Source of the DNA: CAUTUX01 sp963542015
GTDB lineage: Bacteria; Bacillota; Clostridia; Christensenellales; CAG-917
Length of the DNA: 24,392 nucleotides
Direction of reading: 5' to 3'
NCBI GenBank assembly: GCA_963542015.1
Contig: CAUTUX010000015.1
Location: 1 to 24,392 of the forward strand
Below, one piece after another: positions 8,068 to 17,961 of the stretch. Each line of letters begins with the position of its first letter. Position 1 is the first letter of the stretch. The position numbers and the translations under genes are program-made. The notes below the pieces were generated by a model. That model worked only from the letters and a program-made list of their open reading frames with translations, did no database searches and was not told where the DNA came from.

Positions 8068-11000
8068 TTAGCCTATCCTCCTCTTTTTATTACTTATAAG
8101 CACTGCTGTTACTGTTGTTGTTATTATTATGACTGATAATAGAACGGCTCCAACTGTTATTCCTACGAGTGTTGCTTTCTTACCCGACATACCAGGTTTT
8201 GTTATTACAAAGTACTCAACATCTGTATCTTCAAATACCAAATATTTTCCTTCTTTCTTAACCTTTACTTCCTTTAATATTCCGTTGCTGTATGTGTATA
8301 CTTTGTTGCCAGGTTTTAAATCTGCCTTTATCTTATATCTTACTTTTTCAGTATCTGCCTTTGCTAATCCATTTTTAACTTCAACTCTATATATATTTTT
8401 AGCCACATTGTTTATATCGTTATTTTCAAACATCTTGTTAATCATGTTATATGCACTGCTACCCTCTACATCGCCTTCTTTTGCAAGCTGTTTTACAATA
8501 AAGTCTGATGCGAGCATTGCATCTCCTTTAGCTGTAACTGTGTCTCCATTTGCTGATTTTATTTCTTTTGTATAAAGTTCAAGCACATAATCTTTTATTG
8601 CGAATGGATATATCTGACCGTTTAATTTGTATACTATATCAAAATTGTTTTGTTTAATTTCTTTATCTTCTTCAGAAACAATTCCGAAATAGTATTTACC
8701 TGCTGTACTTACATCTGTTCTTCTCATCTTTGTCTTATCTTTGTTGGCTCTGTAATATATAAGATTAAGTGTGCTCAGCTTATCCATATCATCAATATTC
8801 TCAATACTATAATCGATATATGTTTTTTTGTTGCTATCAAAGTCTGCTTTCTGTATAAGCTCACCTGTATACTTGTCGTATATAAAGTCTCCCTTTAGAT
8901 CTGCGAATATTCTAATCTTACTTATCTTAAATCTGTATTCAATATCAGCACTGAAGAAGTTTCTTTCAAAGAATGCTTTCTTCTCTTCTTTAGGTTGATA
9001 TCTAACTACATAATTCCCCGCTCCAGTCTCGAAATCTTTTATGTACTCTCCAGATGGTATGTCATACTTCATAAATGTTGTATCAAAATATTCGTTCTTT
9101 ACAGTTCCATTAAAGTCATCTTCAAACTGTAACTCATTGCCATTAAGGGTAAGGGAACTCATATTGTATTTATACTCTCTATTCATATCAGCATGTGTAT
9201 ACTCTAATCTTCTCTTCTTAATTCTTATCTTTGGAGCCTTCAAACCCTCCACTGGATTGTTATACAATTTAATTGGTTTGTATGTGTATCCATTAGCATC
9301 ATTGAACTTTCTTACCATTGTTATTTCAACTTCATAGGTGCCTACTTCAAGAGGATCATTTTCATTGATTGTAACTTCTTCTTTATGATCTCCTTCAACT
9401 TTCATGAACTTATATGTTACTTCATCACTTTCACCAGCTTTTAAAGGAACTTCTTCAAGATTCAATAACTTTCTTGCCTGGTTTGTTCCATCGAAATAAA
9501 ACTCCATATCCTTATGAGGTCTAAGCTTTAATGTCGCTTGGGTTACTGTCAATTTTCCTTGTCCTTCCCAATACTTTCTATTTTTAATCTTAACTTCATA
9601 ATTATCTGAAACAAGATTTTCAAGTTCAGTAGGGAATAATGGCTGATACATTTCACCGCTCATTAAATCTTCTACATATCTAGGTCTATCATTTATTTCT
9701 TCATATGAGTTGTCTGCTTTATACTTCACAAACTTGATTTTTTTCTTTAGTTCTTTGTATCTTTCTCCAAATACTTTTTCAGGATTATCAATACTTGTGA
9801 ATCCATTATTATCACTTACATCTTCTCTTGAAGCAAACTGAAGTGATATATCAAAATTCCAGTTACCTGAACCATATTCATATGTGTAGTTTCCGATAGG
9901 TGCAACATGAAGAACACCCTTTACAATTTTTATCTTTCCTTCACTACCACCATTTTCGTACTCAATTTTTGTGCTTGATCTAAGTATATCGTCTGTGAAT
10001 ACTTCCATCTTATATACTTGATTGCTTCCAACTGCGCTCTTCCCAGCACTGAGTGTTGTAGAAACAATATTTTCGCCTCTAACTTCACCCCAGATTTGCA
10101 CATATGTACCGCTGTCACTTTGAGTTACATTTTCTCCATCAATATCAAATCTATCCGCAACATTTGGTTCTGAGAATTTATCTTTATAGTCGCTGTATCT
10201 CATGTATAATTTCTTGCCTACCTTTTTCAATTCAACTTCAGTATCGACCTTGAGATAATACTTATTCTTCAAGTCCTCCGCTTGCAATGAATGATTATAT
10301 TGAATCTTCAAATCTGATCCACGAACTATAATTTGTACTTGTTTAATATATCCTTTTAGAGTAAAGCCCTTATCAGAAAATTTATAATTCTTACTTAATG
10401 AATTTGCTGTTCCATTAAACTTTGCAGTGACTTCAATATCAGTGTCTCCAACTGCACTATTCCTAAATTTAGCTATGAAATCAATGTCAGAATCATCCCA
10501 AACATCAACATTCTGCAAATGTGGTGTCTCGATTTCATAGTCTGTTTTATATACTGCATTGCAATCCAACTTATTGTTAAAGTACTTGTAAAGTGCTGCT
10601 TTCTCAGAATCATAAATTATACTATCCGTTTTAATTTTTCCTTCTAAAACTATTTCTCTCTTGTTTATTTTACCCATAGCATCCGCATATGATACTGGTA
10701 AAATGTCTATAGCATCAGAAGCATCTTCACCAGGCTTTAACAAATAACCGTCATTTCCATTCAACACATATTCTGCCAAAACTTTATCCTTGTGTTCTGC
10801 CTCATTATATTTTGATTTAGGAAGGAATTTTACTGCCTTCTTTAATAGATAATATTTGTCTCCATCTTTCTCAAGATATGGATCTTCTGTTGATTCGTTA
10901 TCTATATATGCGATTGTGTAGTTTACAGCTCCATTCTTTCTTGTGAGTTTTGGATTAAATACATAACCTTGTTTTGCGATTGCATTATTGTCGCTATCGT

Positions 11001-14000
11001 TCTCTACATTAGGGTCAACATAAGATGCAGTGCTGACTTCAACTTCATAATCGTCTTTATCAGGATCATTATCTAAAAATCCTCTAATGTTGTATTTATA
11101 TTGACCATCTGCACTTCTTGCCTTTTCTTTTGCCGATCCAGTGTATTCTAATTCTCTGATTTCAAAATTATTAATATAAAGAGGTGCTGGCAATAATTTT
11201 GCTTTTGTTCTAAATGCTGATTCTGCATTTACTCCGTCAAACTTAAATTTCTCTGTACCTTCTTTGTAGTTGCTTAACTCATAATTCTTTTTATAATCTT
11301 CAGTTTCATCAAGATTCTTAAGTCCTAAAACTTTAACAGCGACATCAACATCTATTATGTCTCCATCTCCATTTCTCTTAACTCCCTTTTCCTTATAAAC
11401 AGCAACTAATTCAATCTTCAGTTTATCTTTTTCTGAATCAACAATTGCACTATTGTCTTTATATTCAACTTCTGCATTTATTCTTCCGTGTTTGTTGTAT
11501 CCATCAAACATTCTATCTTTACCATGAAGAGCTGATTCGTCAAATGCTATTACTCGTTTCTTTAGTATCAATTGATTTAAATATTCTACATTCTTAACTG
11601 TCTGTTCACCTTGTGTTAAATCAACATCACTTGCCTTGCCATTTGCACTATATGAATCTCCACTTTCATCATATGTATTTGTTCCGAACAGCTCATAGTT
11701 TTTCATAAAGTTTGCATAATCACCATCTACTTGTCTTATAACCATCTTTCTTATAACAAAGTGATGATATGTTTCTTTATTTTCACTATCAAACTGTACA
11801 TTCTTGTCCTTGATACCGTTTCTTGTGAGAACAAATGTTCTTTCTTCTTCAACATCTATTCTAATTTTCTCAAGTTCTCTTAATAATTCAGCATTTAAAT
11901 CTTTATCGCTTTCAGCCAAAACTTTTCCAGTTACATATGCTGAATACTTTTTATCAACATCAAAATCTCTCTTTGTCACTGTATAACTGATCTCATTGGT
12001 ACCGTTATATTGAACTTGATCTCTGAAAATTATTTCAGGTTTTATTTTTGCTTTAGTTATATTGATCTTTCTCTTAATGAAATATTTATTAAATGCTTCA
12101 ACATCTACATCAAAATTCTTTGGATCACTTAACTGTATTCCTTCTATAGAAATGTTATGTTCGCCAACATCTTTGCCATCCGCAACAGCTGTGAAATACA
12201 TTTTTAAGTTTTTGAATATTTCACTATTTGCAAAAATTCCTTTTGTGTAGTCTGCCTGTACATCAACTTTTGTTGTCGCATCATATTTTCTGGTTGAAAT
12301 TTGATTTTCATCATTATTTCCTTCAACCACATATGAAAGTTCATTAGGTTTTATTACTCTCTTAACTATTTCTCCCAAAATATTTCTAACAGTTACAACC
12401 CAACTATTTCCATCCTTTTCAACATCAATATCGTCATCTCCAGCATCTTTTGCTAAGTTTATAGCTGAAGCATCAATATTAGAGAATCTAAATTTAAGTT
12501 CTGTTAAGGATTTCTTTTCACCAACTTTAACATCATCAAAATTTGTTTCACTGAGAACTTCAATATCAAAATTCTTCATCTGTTTTTGAATTACACGAAT
12601 ATCATTGCTATGTACTTTCTTTGTGCCATCATACTGCTTTTCAACTTTGATTATTGATTTACCAATTGTTAAGGTACTAAGATTCTCAATCTCAACACCT
12701 GTTTTTCTAAATACATCACCAGATGTTACTTCATTTGTTCCTTTATATAATACATAGTTGTATGCTTTTTCTCCTTTTAGGGATACATATTTAAAGAGCA
12801 AATCTTTTTGTCCCTTCTCCCCAGATGGAGTATCTGTACCAACTTCAACATATGTCATCTCTGCTGCATGCAAATATGCTTCGCCAGCTTTAACTAAATC
12901 GAGATTGTAAATAGATTCTGCTGGGAAAGTTACTTCGCATGTTGCTGAACTATCAAATGGTTTGTTCTTTCCTATGAATTGATTATCTTCAATAACTAAT
13001 TTCTTTCTTGATATTTTTAATACTGTTTCACTTCTAAGAACTGCTTTATAGTTCTTGTTCGAAAGTACAAATTCTTCTATAACATCAACAATATATTTAT
13101 CATCTCTATTATATATATTTCCGTTTTCATCGGTTATATCATCATACTTACTTACAGGTGCAGTGCTTCCCTTTATTCTTCTTCCAAGTTTTCCTGCATT
13201 TACTGCTATAGTTGTCCCATCTTTATCCTTGAACTCTGCATATGAAATCCCATAAACACTGTCATCTTCTCCGTATTCTTTTGTGTCTTTTGCTAAAGTA
13301 ACATTAATATCAAGTTCTTTTTGTTTAATGGATACTGTAAATGGATCACATTCAACTTCATGTAGAGTGCCATTAATATTAAGAGTTACATTTGTTGGAG
13401 TTACTTTGTAGTTACCAACATCCTTATTATCAAGACTCTCTACATCCCATGTCAGTTCAACTTCGTCGGTATCTTGTAAATCTACACCATCAAGCATAAA
13501 TTTATCTCTTAGATACTTAATATCAATATGGTCTCCATATGTATATTCAAGTTTCGCCGTATTTTTAACAATGACTTTTTCTCCAATAACCTTTACTCTA
13601 AACTTTTCACTTCCTTGTAATTCAACATCAAAATTCTTTGAAACTTCATCTGTCATTTGTAATTCATACTCATATTCTCTATCAGTGCCAGATAATGTTG
13701 CATCATATTTAACTTTCAATATTCCAGCAAGTTGTGAATGATATTGTTCGTTATCTAATGTGTATTCAACATTTATACCTTTAATAAGATCTTCTGTTAT
13801 ATTTTCTTCCTTTCTTACTTTAATTTCCTGATCTGCCTGAGGAGTTATTTTAATTTTTCTCTTTTTAATTTCAAACTTGTTTCCATCTACTTTAATCTTA
13901 ACTATATAATTACTATCGACATCAAATATCGCCGTATATGATTTATATCCATATTTACCAACATTTTCGCCTGCATCTCTTGTAAGTAAATTTGCCCCAT

Positions 14001-17000
14001 CTTTGCCTTTATAGATATGATTTGCTGCATCTACTTCTTCAATATTTTTAATAATATCTGTGATATTATCATGACCTTCGATTTTAAAGTTAACAACCGG
14101 ATCTTTATCACCGTATGTCTTGCTTGCTTCTTCTGGCTGTACTAATATCTCTGCTGGCTTTACTGCTAAATAACCTTCTACAAATGTAACATTGTAATTA
14201 GGGTGTTCAAATCTACTATCTTCTATTATTTTATATGTTCCTACTGTTAAATCTAAAATGGCTGTCGTTGTTTCAAGTTTAAGACTTCCCTGCATACCAC
14301 TTATTTCTCCAGTATTTGTGAAACTCTCATTATCTTCTTCAACTAGATTTTCAATCTTATATACATTCTTATTGTCGCCTAAATTAAAGTCTTCTTTATA
14401 TTTTTTAGACAAATTGTCCTTAACTGATACTGTAATATTACGCTTTGTGATTACATAATCGTATTCATTCTTATCTATTATATAACCATTTTTATACTTT
14501 TCTTCTGTTGCATGTTCTTGATCGATATGCAACTTATATGTTCCAACGCCAGGTACTCCAACAACCTCAACATCATCTTTTTTAAAATATGCAATCTTCT
14601 CTGAAATCTTGAAAAGATTCTGTAATCTTTCTAGTTCTTCTTCATCCTCTTCTTCAATCTGTGTTTGAATTTTTAAATTTTTACCTGCATACTCCTCTGA
14701 AAAAGATAAAAGTTTATATTTCACAATTCTCTTATACTCATATTTAAATGTTATTGTATTGGCTTCATTACCAACACCTGGTGCTCCTTCTGTTAGTTTC
14801 TTATTTTCATCTGACCCATTCATAGTGTAATCAAATGATGTTGCAGCTAATCCTGAAATATCCGATGACACAACTGCGTCAGAAGCAAATGCATTATCTT
14901 TTTTATGTTCTTCTTTCTGTTCAAGCAGCAATGTATCAACTGTTCCAGTTCCTACACCAAAAATACTTGTAACCTTATTAGATGCAAATACTGATGGCAA
15001 TATATATGAAACTTTGATTATTTCTCCCCTTCTTGCCTCGTTTACTTCCTCATCTTCAGAATTTTTAAACACCATTTCTGGCTTATATGTATCTGTTTCA
15101 TTCATTCCAGCTCTATAGAATAAACTTTTCAATATATATTTCGTAGGATCTGCCTTTATATACAATTTATAAAGCGAACTGAAATTTCCAGCCTGATCTT
15201 TAACCCAGTAATAAAGAGTTCTTCTGCCGTAACTGTCGTCACCAAGATCTAATTGAGCCTTCACAGTCATATCATCATTGACATTTGAACCTTTTAATCT
15301 TGCTACACGCCCAAAATACGAATTAACATCTGAATCTGAAATATTTTTATAATTGTCATCAAATGTTTGTGAGCCATTAGTTGCAACCTGTTCTTTTGTG
15401 GTCGCTAAATAAAAAGTTACATCTTTATATCTACTACTGCCAAGCTCATCTGGATCTCCAGCATTAAATACAATTTCCTTAAGCCAATCAGCTGTATACC
15501 ATTTTGCAGAATTATACTCTTCAGATACCATATTTTCTTCATCGTTATAAGTAATTTCACCAGGTGCAGTTCTATCTACTCTAATACTTATATCATGTTG
15601 TGGAGCTGTTCCCCATTCTTCATTCGTATACCACACAGGCTGTGAATGTTCATCATCAAGACCTATATATGTGTTATAATTCGTTTTGAAATCCACATTA
15701 TCATATTTGTTTGCGACATTTTTTACATCACCATATGTCATTTTTAAAATCGTATATTCACCATCAACTGAAATATTATATTTGATTCTATCTACCGTTA
15801 CAGAATCGACATCAAGATTTTCCTGAGTTTCACCATAACTAACTACTTTTGTGATTTTATTATTTTTAAAGAAAACTTTTACTTCACCCTCTTCATGTTG
15901 ATACCATAAATAGTTCCCTGACATATTTCTTTTAATTTTTGCCTCAAGAACAACTTTTTCGTTGTACCATTTATCATTATCGCTCTTCTGTATTTCTGTA
16001 TTGGATTCACCATAATACTTTTTAATCTGTGTCTCGGGTTTTATACTATCTGCTTTAAAATAAAATGTTTTTACAGACTCTGCCATAGCTCCAGCGAGAC
16101 TTACTGTAAATAATTTAATTTTATAAATTCCTGGCTTATTCGTATCTCCAGAAGATTTCACCGGCTCATAATCTCCCAAGTAACCAGTATTCAACTTATA
16201 TGCCAACTTAGAAAGATCACCATATGCCATAGGCATCTTATCTTTCAAATCAGCCATTGTTAGGTTCTCACCGTCGGCTGTAAATGTTCCACCTTCATCA
16301 ACTCTATATAGAGAATAGAAATACATATTGTATTGTGTATCTTTTAATCCTGCATCAACATCAAATGCTGAATTACCATGTATCCACGCTTTTAATTTTG
16401 AAAGATCCGTTGTAAACTCATTTGTTTCTTCTGTAACATCAACAGGGTCAACTGCATTTTCAACAATACCTGCAATATTAAACTTCAATTTCATCTGTGC
16501 GTTGCATTTATCAAAAACTCTAAATTCTAAAGAAGTATTTTTATAAAAATACACATTGCCTTTCACTTGATGATTACTTATTTTTTGATATTTTACTTTT
16601 GCAATTAGTTCAGTACCGTCAAGAATATCTTTTTCACCAGTAGCTCCATCAGACAATGCCTCTAAATTTATTTCTTCATCCCCAAAAGCCAATTTCCCGA
16701 GCCCTGATGCTATACCGTGCGAAGCCGGATCAGTGCCCAACTTGGCACCTTCATTTTGGAAATTCACGGAATCAACAAAACTAAAATTTGCCCATTTATA
16801 TATGTCATTTACTCCATCATGAGATATCTTATCTTTTGTAAAAGATTTCATATCCACTGTAGTATTTCCGCCGTCATTAAAATCTAATTTATCCAAATGC
16901 TTTTCTAAATCTTCCCTGATTTTTGGATATTGAGCTGAAATATTGTCGATACTGTTGCTAAAGAAATCATAATCATTAAGATTTCGTTTTAAAGCACTTG

Positions 17001-17874
17001 TCTGTATTCCAGCCTCATTGTTTACAGCCTGACCGCCAGGTTGAGTGAGGTATGGAGTGCCTATTGAAATTCTGTCCGGTATTCTAAGTTTAATCTTCAG
17101 ATCTACAATTTTAAAATTAAGATTTTTGTATATTTTATCCGCGGCATTCCAACCCCATCCTGACCATGTATGTTCATAAAACATGGCTGATATAACCTTA
17201 TCACTTTGTTTTAATGTTCTTTCTTGGTGAAAACTAAGTTCCCTGTGGGCTGTTCTTTTTACCTTTGCGACATCTACGCTATACTGATTTGAAAACTGAC
17301 TAGCAGTACTATCCAGTTGTCCTCCATTATTTTTGTCATGCACATAAAAATCGTTTGCAGAAAACTTCCCTGAAGTTGCAACTGCAGACAGTGCTGTAGA
17401 ATGCAATTTCTCTGAATCAACATCATTCAACTTTGTACTAATTTCATATTTAAATGTTCCAGTCGCTTGATATTTCGCCATGATAGCTTTGATTTTATCT
17501 GGAATTTTATAATTGAGTGAACCCCAAAGATTTGGATCGCCTGTACTTCTTTCTCTATTAATTCCAATTTCATTTTCCCCAGGATTTTGCACTGTAAATT
17601 TACTTTCATTTGATGTAAAGTCAAGATTGCCTGTTTCGAGATTTTTCTTCAAATTATACACATAATTAAAAAAACCACCCTCTTCATTTTGCAATTCAAA
17701 CTTACCCTCATCAAACCCGGCATCTACAATGCTACCCGACTGTGAAGCCTGTGCCGCAAATGTTGTCTTTGCTAAGCTGAATGAAAAACTAAATATTGCT
17801 AGACAAAATATTGCAAAAATCACTGTAAGTGAAAATAGATTTCTAACTGAATTATTTGTTTTGTTTATTCTCAT
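8068..17874 (-). CDS. Giant secreted, membrane-anchored repeat surface protein (MBG/YDG-like)
   Basis: A single unbroken frame of 3268 residues. The start (ATG with GAGGGG five bases upstream) is followed by a signal peptide: basic N-region, hydrophobic core about residues 14-33, likely cleavage near TTFAA/QAS (about 42). Residues about 45-600 resemble nothing I recognise. About 600-910 holds Ig-like modules with junctions such as VDRTAP and WVKDQAGNFS. From about 1250 to 3010 come about fifteen diverged units marked by Y-D-G, Y-G-D or Y-N-G motifs, related to MBG/YDG repeats. Residues about 3230-3260 form one membrane helix ending in KKRRIG. No LPXTG motif was seen. The mature part is rich in Lys, Asp and Glu, with only about four cysteines. 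Topology predicts a long extracellular stalk anchored in the membrane. An adhesin or cell-surface role is inferred, with no catalytic motif seen. Confidence 0.9.
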   Translation of the reverse strand: MRINKTNNSVRNLFSLTVIFAIFCLAIFSFSFSLAKTTFAAQASQSGSIVDAGFDEGKFELQNEEGGFFNYVYNLKKNLETGNLDFTSNESKFTVQNPGENEIGINRERSTGDPNLWGSLNYKIPDKIKAIMAKYQATGTFKYEISTKLNDVDSEKLHSTALSAVATSGKFSANDFYVHDKNNGGQLDSTASQFSNQYSVDVAKVKRTAHRELSFHQERTLKQSDKVISAMFYEHTWSGWGWNAADKIYKNLNFKIVDLKIKLRIPDRISIGTPYLTQPGGQAVNNEAGIQTSALKRNLNDYDFFSNSIDNISAQYPKIREDLEKHLDKLDFNDGGNTTVDMKSFTKDKISHDGVNDIYKWANFSFVDSVNFQNEGAKLGTDPASHGIASGLGKLAFGDEEINLEALSDGATGEKDILDGTELIAKVKYQKISNHQVKGNVYFYKNTSLEFRVFDKCNAQMKLKFNIAGIVENAVDPVDVTEETNEFTTDLSKLKAWIHGNSAFDVDAGLKDTQYNMYFYSLYRVDEGGTFTADGENLTMADLKDKMPMAYGDLSKLAYKLNTGYLGDYEPVKSSGDTNKPGIYKIKLFTVSLAGAMAESVKTFYFKADSIKPETQIKKYYGESNTEIQKSDNDKWYNEKVVLEAKIKRNMSGNYLWYQHEEGEVKVFFKNNKITKVVSYGETQENLDVDSVTVDRIKYNISVDGEYTILKMTYGDVKNVANKYDNVDFKTNYNTYIGLDDEHSQPVWYTNEEWGTAPQHDISIRVDRTAPGEITYNDEENMVSEEYNSAKWYTADWLKEIVFNAGDPDELGSSRYKDVTFYLATTKEQVATNGSQTFDDNYKNISDSDVNSYFGRVARLKGSNVNDDMTVKAQLDLGDDSYGRRTLYYWVKDQAGNFSSLYKLYIKADPTKYILKSLFYRAGMNETDTYKPEMVFKNSEDEEVNEARRGEIIKVSYILPSVFASNKVTSIFGVGTGTVDTLLLEQKEEHKKDNAFASDAVVSSDISGLAATSFDYTMNGSDENKKLTEGAPGVGNEANTITFKYEYKRIVKYKLLSFSEEYAGKNLKIQTQIEEEDEEELERLQNLFKISEKIAYFKKDDVEVVGVPGVGTYKLHIDQEHATEEKYKNGYIIDKNEYDYVITKRNITVSVKDNLSKKYKEDFNLGDNKNVYKIENLVEEDNESFTNTGEISGMQGSLKLETTTAILDLTVGTYKIIEDSRFEHPNYNVTFVEGYLAVKPAEILVQPEEASKTYGDKDPVVNFKIEGHDNITDIIKNIEEVDAANHIYKGKDGANLLTRDAGENVGKYGYKSYTAIFDVDSNYIVKIKVDGNKFEIKKRKIKITPQADQEIKVRKEENITEDLIKGINVEYTLDNEQYHSQLAGILKVKYDATLSGTDREYEYELQMTDEVSKNFDVELQGSEKFRVKVIGEKVIVKNTAKLEYTYGDHIDIKYLRDKFMLDGVDLQDTDEVELTWDVESLDNKDVGNYKVTPTNVTLNINGTLHEVECDPFTVSIKQKELDINVTLAKDTKEYGEDDSVYGISYAEFKDKDGTTIAVNAGKLGRRIKGSTAPVSKYDDITDENGNIYNRDDKYIVDVIEEFVLSNKNYKAVLRSETVLKISRKKLVIEDNQFIGKNKPFDSSATCEVTFPAESIYNLDLVKAGEAYLHAAEMTYVEVGTDTPSGEKGQKDLLFKYVSLKGEKAYNYVLYKGTNEVTSGDVFRKTGVEIENLSTLTIGKSIIKVEKQYDGTKKVHSNDIRVIQKQMKNFDIEVLSETNFDDVKVGEKKSLTELKFRFSNIDASAINLAKDAGDDDIDVEKDGNSWVVTVRNILGEIVKRVIKPNELSYVVEGNNDENQISTRKYDATTKVDVQADYTKGIFANSEIFKNLKMYFTAVADGKDVGEHNISIEGIQLSDPKNFDVDVEAFNKYFIKRKINITKAKIKPEIIFRDQVQYNGTNEISYTVTKRDFDVDKKYSAYVTGKVLAESDKDLNAELLRELEKIRIDVEEERTFVLTRNGIKDKNVQFDSENKETYHHFVIRKMVIRQVDGDYANFMKNYELFGTNTYDESGDSYSANGKASDVDLTQGEQTVKNVEYLNQLILKKRVIAFDESALHGKDRMFDGYNKHGRINAEVEYKDNSAIVDSEKDKLKIELVAVYKEKGVKRNGDGDIIDVDVAVKVLGLKNLDETEDYKKNYELSNYKEGTEKFKFDGVNAESAFRTKAKLLPAPLYINNFEIRELEYTGSAKEKARSADGQYKYNIRGFLDNDPDKDDYEVEVSTASYVDPNVENDSDNNAIAKQGYVFNPKLTRKNGAVNYTIAYIDNESTEDPYLEKDGDKYYLLKKAVKFLPKSKYNEAEHKDKVLAEYVLNGNDGYLLKPGEDASDAIDILPVSYADAMGKINKREIVLEGKIKTDSIIYDSEKAALYKYFNNKLDCNAVYKTDYEIETPHLQNVDVWDDSDIDFIAKFRNSAVGDTDIEVTAKFNGTANSLSKNYKFSDKGFTLKGYIKQVQIIVRGSDLKIQYNHSLQAEDLKNKYYLKVDTEVELKKVGKKLYMRYSDYKDKFSEPNVADRFDIDGENVTQSDSGTYVQIWGEVRGENIVSTTLSAGKSAVGSNQVYKMEVFTDDILRSSTKIEYENGGSEGKIKIVKGVLHVAPIGNYTYEYGSGNWNFDISLQFASREDVSDNNGFTSIDNPEKVFGERYKELKKKIKFVKYKADNSYEEINDRPRYVEDLMSGEMYQPLFPTELENLVSDNYEVKIKNRKYWEGQGKLTVTQATLKLRPHKDMEFYFDGTNQARKLLNLEEVPLKAGESDEVTYKFMKVEGDHKEEVTINENDPLEVGTYEVEITMVRKFNDANGYTYKPIKLYNNPVEGLKAPKIRIKKRRLEYTHADMNREYKYNMSSLTLNGNELQFEDDFNGTVKNEYFDTTFMKYDIPSGEYIKDFETGAGNYVVRYQPKEEKKAFFERNFFSADIEYRFKISKIRIFADLKGDFIYDKYTGELIQKADFDSNKKTYIDYSIENIDDMDKLSTLNLIYYRANKDKTKMRRTDVSTAGKYYFGIVSEEDKEIKQNNFDIVYKLNGQIYPFAIKDYVLELYTKEIKSANGDTVTAKGDAMLASDFIVKQLAKEGDVEGSSAYNMINKMFENNDINNVAKNIYRVEVKNGLAKADTEKVRYKIKADLKPGNKVYTYSNGILKEVKVKKEGKYLVFEDTDVEYFVITKPGMSGKKATLVGITVGAVLLSVIIITTTVTAVLISNKKRRIG
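8077..8083 (-). promoter_or_regulatory. rpiB ribosome-binding site inside the giant gene's last codons
   Basis: The minus strand reads AAG AGG AGG ATA GGC TAA T ATG. The two Arg codons AGG AGG of the KKRRIG tail form a near-perfect Shine-Dalgarno sequence (GAGGAGG) ten bases before the rpiB ATG. One stretch thus encodes the membrane stop-transfer charge and drives initiation of the next gene. Confidence 0.8.
8085..8185 (-). other. C-terminal transmembrane anchor of the giant protein
   Basis: This segment encodes about 27 uninterrupted hydrophobic or Thr residues (beginning ATLVGITVGAVLL) after the polar PGMSGKK stretch. It is followed by the positively charged tail SNKKRRIG, a standard stop-transfer arrangement leaving only a few residues in the cytoplasm. 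There is no sortase motif before the helix, so the protein is probably held in the cytoplasmic membrane rather than covalently in peptidoglycan. Confidence 0.8.
8845..14125 (-). repeat. Diverged protein repeat array (MBG/YDG-like units) within the giant gene
   Basis: Units of roughly 90-130 residues (some gaps near 170-195) can be followed by their motif near the unit start. They include KTYGDKDP (about residue 1250), EYTYGDH (1445), KEYGEDD (1533), KPFDSSA (1640), KQYDGTKK (1746), RKYDATTK (1863), VQYNGTNE (1955), RMFDGYNK (2125), LEYTGSAK (2247), IIYDSEK (2422), IQYNHSL (2530), YEYGSGN (2665), FYFDGTN (2795) and FIYDKYTG (3005). Many are preceded by a short strand of the type KKRKIKITP or ISRKKLVIED. 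The units do not repeat at DNA level, so the array is old or has been kept diverse. Residue positions are approximate. Confidence 0.65.
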
Positions 17875-17910
17875 AACGACCCCTCGTACATAATAAGAAA
17901 CTCAAAAATA

Positions 17911-17938
17911 TATATATAATAATAATATATGAAGTGAA
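17911..17938 (-). promoter_or_regulatory. Weak candidate promoter of the giant surface-protein gene
   Basis: On the minus strand, TTCACT (17933-17938) and TATATA (17911-17916) are separated by 16 bases. The surrounding alternating TA tract offers several other -10 registers, so the exact boxes are uncertain. The leader would be about 30 bases, ending in the GAGGGG ribosome-binding site. No terminator is visible between the acyl-CoA synthetase gene and this site, so read-through from pckG is also possible. Confidence 0.35.
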
Positions 17939-17961
17939 AAAAACAAAAGAATAGTAAAAAA

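Noticed and set aside
17909..17931. TA-rich microsatellite before the giant gene as a phase-variation tract
   Set aside because: The run is short and interrupted (TATATATAATAATAATATAT). It may affect the promoter, but there is no clear slippage-prone repeat unit.
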